From an uncultured Pirellula sp. (GTDB lineage: Bacteria; Planctomycetota; Planctomycetia; Pirellulales; Pirellulaceae), in NCBI GenBank assembly GCA_903837255.1, contig CAILTZ010000512.1:1-8531 (forward strand): a stretch of DNA of 8,531 nucleotides, read 5' to 3'. Positions within the stretch are counted from its first letter, which is position 1. Each line of letters opens with the position of its first letter. Both the position numbers and the translations under genes were made by a program. The notes below the pieces were generated by a model. That model worked only from the letters and a program-made list of their open reading frames with translations. It was not told the origin of the DNA and did not search any database. Positions 6,452-8,531 of this stretch are shown piece by piece.

Positions 6452-7717
6452 ATGGAAGCGCCGGAATCTTTCAAAACCGATAACAAAGCAGTCGCCAAAT
6501 GGACCGAGTCCTTTGTCGATTTCGGACCTGATGGTTTGTTTAGCGATAAATCGCTAAACAAACATTCCCCGATGCTTGCTCGCATCGACGCAACGGATCT
6601 AAAGAGCACGGCCTCGATCCAAAAAGAACTCAAGTCATTGGTTCAGCAATTCGTCCCTTACACGCCGGGCGTTTACGGGATCCTCGATCCTCTGAACCGA
6701 TTGATCTATGTCGGTAAATCCAAAGCCCTGCGCGCAAGACTGCTGAGCTATTTCTTGCCAGGAGCCACGGACGAAAAAGCCGGACAGATCCTCAAGCAAG
6801 CTCGAGCGATTGTCTGGGAGACTCAGCCCAACGAGTTTGCAGCTCTGCTTCGCGAACAGTCCTTGATTCGGACTTGGCAACCAACGCTCAACGTCATCGG
6901 CATGCCCAACCGCAGCCAACCGGCCTACCTGAACATTGGTCGCGGCCCTGCTGAGTCGTTCTACGTCTCTCGCCAATGGGATACCCGCGCATCGATTTGC
7001 CGAGGTCCTCTTTACGGTTCCACCAAGCTGTTTCGGGCCGCTGAAGTCCTCAACCGATACTTTCTGCTACGCGACTGTTCAACCAAGACCCCGATGCTCT
7101 TCTCCGATCAGCTCACCCTGTTCGATCTTCCCGAGCGAGCCGGATGCCTGCGGGCCGACTTGGGTACCTGCCTTGCCCCGTGCCTTGCTGATTCGGCTCG
7201 TGCAGAGTATCGCGCCCAAGAAGAAATCGCGAGAGCTTGGATGCGAGGCGAGTCGGCGAACATCCACGAGGAGCTGCTCGCGCAGATGCAAACGGCGATC
7301 GATCGAACCCAGTTCGAGAGAGCTTCTCGTTTGCAACAAGACGCAGCCATTCTCAAGTGGTTGCAGGGCAAACTCAAACAATTGCAAAAGGCGTCCTGCA
7401 ATCCGCCGAGCCTTTACTGGGTTGAAACCAGCGGCGGCTCAAGATTCCCAAAGAGTGGGATTCTGTATTTGATGCGATCCGGAGGCGTTCAGCACGCAGT
7501 TGCCCATAGCAACAACGCCAAAGGGATCCGTGAAACGCTTGAACGCTGGCTCAGAGCCGACAAGGAAGTAGAGCTCCAATTTTGTCGACCCCACGAGTCC
7601 TTAGGACTAGTAGCGACGTGGTTTCAGAAAAACCCGTCGCTACGAAAGAATTATGTTCAAGTCAGCTCGGTTGACGAGGCACTTGAGAAGTGCTCCAAGC
7701 TGCCGATGTCTGGCTGA
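6452..7717 (+). CDS. UvrC/Cho-like GIY-YIG endonuclease lacking the second nuclease domain
   Basis: The 421-residue protein resembles the N-terminal half of excinuclease subunit UvrC. A GIY-YIG domain spans about 70-145: PGVYGILD (GVY 73-75), YVGKSKALRARL (YVG 86-88, R94), and EFAALLREQSLIR with the expected catalytic Glu at 135. A UvrC-type cysteine cluster follows, C209 and then C232-x7-C240-x3-C244 (GCLRADLGTCLAPC), the pattern that binds an iron-sulfur cluster in UvrC. A UVR-like helical pair at about 275-312 (TQFERASRLQQDAAIL) is the probable UvrB contact. The RNase H-like nuclease and helix-hairpin-helix domains of UvrC (about 600 aa) are absent, so it should make at most one incision, as Cho does. 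Residues 315-421 form a region I do not recognise. The first 40 residues are not conserved in appearance; the ATG at 6572 (M41) is an alternative start. No Shine-Dalgarno is seen for either start. A single-gene unit. Confidence 0.85.
   Translation: MEAPESFKTDNKAVAKWTESFVDFGPDGLFSDKSLNKHSPMLARIDATDLKSTASIQKELKSLVQQFVPYTPGVYGILDPLNRLIYVGKSKALRARLLSYFLPGATDEKAGQILKQARAIVWETQPNEFAALLREQSLIRTWQPTLNVIGMPNRSQPAYLNIGRGPAESFYVSRQWDTRASICRGPLYGSTKLFRAAEVLNRYFLLRDCSTKTPMLFSDQLTLFDLPERAGCLRADLGTCLAPCLADSARAEYRAQEEIARAWMRGESANIHEELLAQMQTAIDRTQFERASRLQQDAAILKWLQGKLKQLQKASCNPPSLYWVETSGGSRFPKSGILYLMRSGGVQHAVAHSNNAKGIRETLERWLRADKEVELQFCRPHESLGLVATWFQKNPSLRKNYVQVSSVDEALEKCSKLPMSG
6534..6563. repeat. 30-bp near-perfect palindrome in the 5' part of the UvrC-like frame
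   Basis: Fourteen-base arms GTTTGTTTAGCGAT and ATCGCTAAACAAAC match perfectly around AA. In frame it encodes GLFSDKSLNKH (residues 28-38). It ends eight bases before the alternative ATG at 6572. The core TAGCGAT/ATCGCTA resembles the repeat at 7610-7643. Confidence 0.85.
7596..7608. repeat. 13-bp palindrome next to the 7610-7643 hairpin
   Basis: AGTCCT and AGGACT are perfect inverted arms around a single T, one base before the larger inverted repeat. It is within the UvrC-like coding region. Confidence 0.5.
7610..7643. repeat. 34-bp inverted repeat in the 3' part of the UvrC-like gene
   Basis: GTAGCGACG pairs with CGTCGCTAC, and after one bulged T the inner GGTTT pairs with AAACC around CAGAA, giving fourteen pairs in all. 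It lies in frame and encodes part of VATWFQKNPSLRK (about residues 387-399). Confidence 0.8.
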
Positions 7718-7728
7718 GGCTAGAGGCC

Positions 7729-7750
7729 AAACGACAACTAGTTGTCGTTT
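7729..7750. terminator. Perfect 22-bp palindrome between convergent genes, candidate bidirectional terminator
   Basis: AAACGACAACT and its exact reverse complement form a 22-bp palindrome, which folds as a nine-pair stem with a CTAG loop on either strand. It starts eleven bases after the UvrC-like stop and contains the last codons and TAG stop of the convergent Gly-rich gene. No long T run follows on either side beyond the TTT inside the stem, so terminator function is inferred from position and symmetry. Confidence 0.45.
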
Positions 7751-8520
7751 CCACCGCCACCTGGGCGACGATTGCCTCGTCCACCACCAGCTCCACCGGG
7801 TCCGCCAGCTCCACCGGGTCCGCCGGGTCCACCAAATTGTCGCTCAGGGAACTTGAACTCAGCGCCCTTGAGAGCTTCCATGTCTTCCTTTTGCTTGGCG
7901 GTCAATACTTCTTTGAGCTTGGCGTCTCCCTCTTCTCGCATCTTGGTCATCTTTTCGCGAGCATCTTGATTGAAACCACCTTGGAACAGCTCACGCATCT
8001 TCTCGCCGTTAGCCTTGTTGATTTCAGCCATCTTGGCCTTTTGATCTTCGGTGATTCCAAGCCTGGTAGCGACGAGTTTGCTGGTCAAGGACTGGACGTT
8101 GCTGCGTTGGATCATCAGCCCTACCAAGCGATCGAGTTGCTTGGGATCGAGAATCCCCTCCACTTTGCCCTCGTTTTCCTCGGCAGCCTTTTGCATCTTT
8201 TCCATCATCGCTTGCATGTCTTGCGGATTGGGAGGCGTCCCGGGTTGTCCGCCACCTTGGGGCCGCATGTTTCGCATCGCCGCCATCGCCGCCTTGCCCA
8301 ATTCCTCAAGCTCAGCGACTTGGTCTTCGTCGAGTTTGAGCTCTTCGCGAACTTCCTTCATACCAAGTAGGCCGGTCACTCCGCCGCCCATCATGCCGCC
8401 GCCCATACCACCCATCCAGCCGCCACCCTGGCCACGCCCGCCGCCAGCGCCAGGCCCTTGGGCCATCGCACCGACGCTCAGAGCGCCAACCAACCCTACA
8501 GATAGAACAAATCTCGTCAT
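7738..8520 (-). CDS. Secreted Gly-rich protein with four LTxxQ-like motifs
   Basis: The 260-residue protein has a short signal peptide (MTRFVLSVGLVGALSVGAMA, likely cut before QGP). A Gly/Met-rich segment (22-48) follows, then a helical, charged middle, and a Gly/Pro-rich C-terminal tail (229-257) ending GNDN. The middle has four spaced copies of an [LI][DT]xxQ motif, each leading an amphipathic helix: LDEDQ (63-67), LDPKQ (124-128), ITEDQ (156-160) and LTAKQ (206-210). This recalls the LTxxQ motif of the periplasmic Spy/CpxP chaperone family, and similar Gly-flanked exported proteins are, to my knowledge, common in planctomycetes. The function is unknown; a periplasmic chaperone-like or surface role is a guess. 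The start ATG is the first possible one after the signal and has no visible Shine-Dalgarno (TGAAAAAACTT precedes it), though only 11 bases upstream are in the window. It ends 20 bp from the convergent UvrC-like gene. Confidence 0.8.
   Translation of the reverse strand: MTRFVLSVGLVGALSVGAMAQGPGAGGGRGQGGGWMGGMGGGMMGGGVTGLLGMKEVREELKLDEDQVAELEELGKAAMAAMRNMRPQGGGQPGTPPNPQDMQAMMEKMQKAAEENEGKVEGILDPKQLDRLVGLMIQRSNVQSLTSKLVATRLGITEDQKAKMAEINKANGEKMRELFQGGFNQDAREKMTKMREEGDAKLKEVLTAKQKEDMEALKGAEFKFPERQFGGPGGPGGAGGPGGAGGGRGNRRPGGGGNDN
7787..7822. repeat. Tandem duplication of an 18-bp unit in the Gly-rich tail
   Basis: CCAGCTCCACCGGGTCCG occurs twice in exact tandem and is followed by the partial copy CCGGGTCC. 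On the minus strand each unit encodes a GGP-GGA type hexapeptide of the C-terminal tail. Exact repeats like this are prone to slippage, so copy number may vary between strains. Confidence 0.75.
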
Positions 8521-8531
8521 AAGTTTTTTCA

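Noticed and set aside
7742..7840. CRISPR-like or transposon-like repeat at the end of the Gly-rich gene
   Set aside because: The repeats are in-frame codon repeats for Gly-Pro-Ala with no spacers and no terminal inverted repeats or transposase.
7690..8370. A 226-codon plus-strand open frame opposite the Gly-rich gene
   Set aside because: It overlaps the 3' end of the UvrC-like gene and mirrors the Gly-rich gene. The minus-strand protein has a clear signal peptide and motif structure, so the plus frame is a shadow.

Overview
The window looks like chromosomal DNA of a planctomycete, most likely a Pirellulaceae-like organism. This rests on overall character: moderate GC, few strong Shine-Dalgarno sites, a Gly-rich exported protein with LTxxQ-like motifs, a large exported M13 metallopeptidase, a three-His-box desaturase and a short UvrC-like protein with an extra C-terminal region. 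No marker here fixes the genus. I see no transposase, integrase, phage gene, tRNA, rRNA or CRISPR array, and I would not call any part a mobile island.

Layout. Positions 1-1537 (minus strand) hold the tail of the conserved ribosomal operon in the order rpsM (S13), rpsK (S11), rpoA (RNA polymerase alpha). rpoA runs off the left edge. rpsD is not between rpsK and rpoA, and none of secY, infA or rpmJ lies upstream of rpsM, so rpsM probably starts its own transcription unit. About 410 bp without a gene (1538-1947) separates it from a divergent membrane desaturase (1948-3150, plus). That gap carries three hairpin-forming inverted repeats. The desaturase converges on a minus-strand pair: a membrane-anchored transglutaminase-like protein (5372-6181) followed by an M13/neprilysin-type zinc peptidase (3173-5254). 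A 270-bp divergent spacer with a 13-bp palindrome leads to a plus-strand UvrC/Cho-like GIY-YIG nuclease (6452-7717). This converges, across a perfect 22-bp palindrome, on a minus-strand gene for a secreted Gly-rich LTxxQ-motif protein (7738-8520).

How the genes work together: only the ribosomal cluster is a clear functional unit (30S head proteins plus the RNA polymerase assembly subunit). The transglutaminase-like and M13 genes may be co-transcribed and both act outside the cytoplasm, but nothing links them to a named pathway. The rest are single-gene units.

The coding content is ordinary. The most interesting signal is structural: several long, nearly perfect inverted repeats lie inside or at the edges of the UvrC-like gene (6534-6563, 7596-7643, 7729-7750) and in the gaps around rpsM. 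Two of those in the UvrC-like gene share a TAGCGA/TCGCTA core and may belong to a dispersed palindromic repeat family, part of which would be read through as protein. I found no convincing new multi-gene system.
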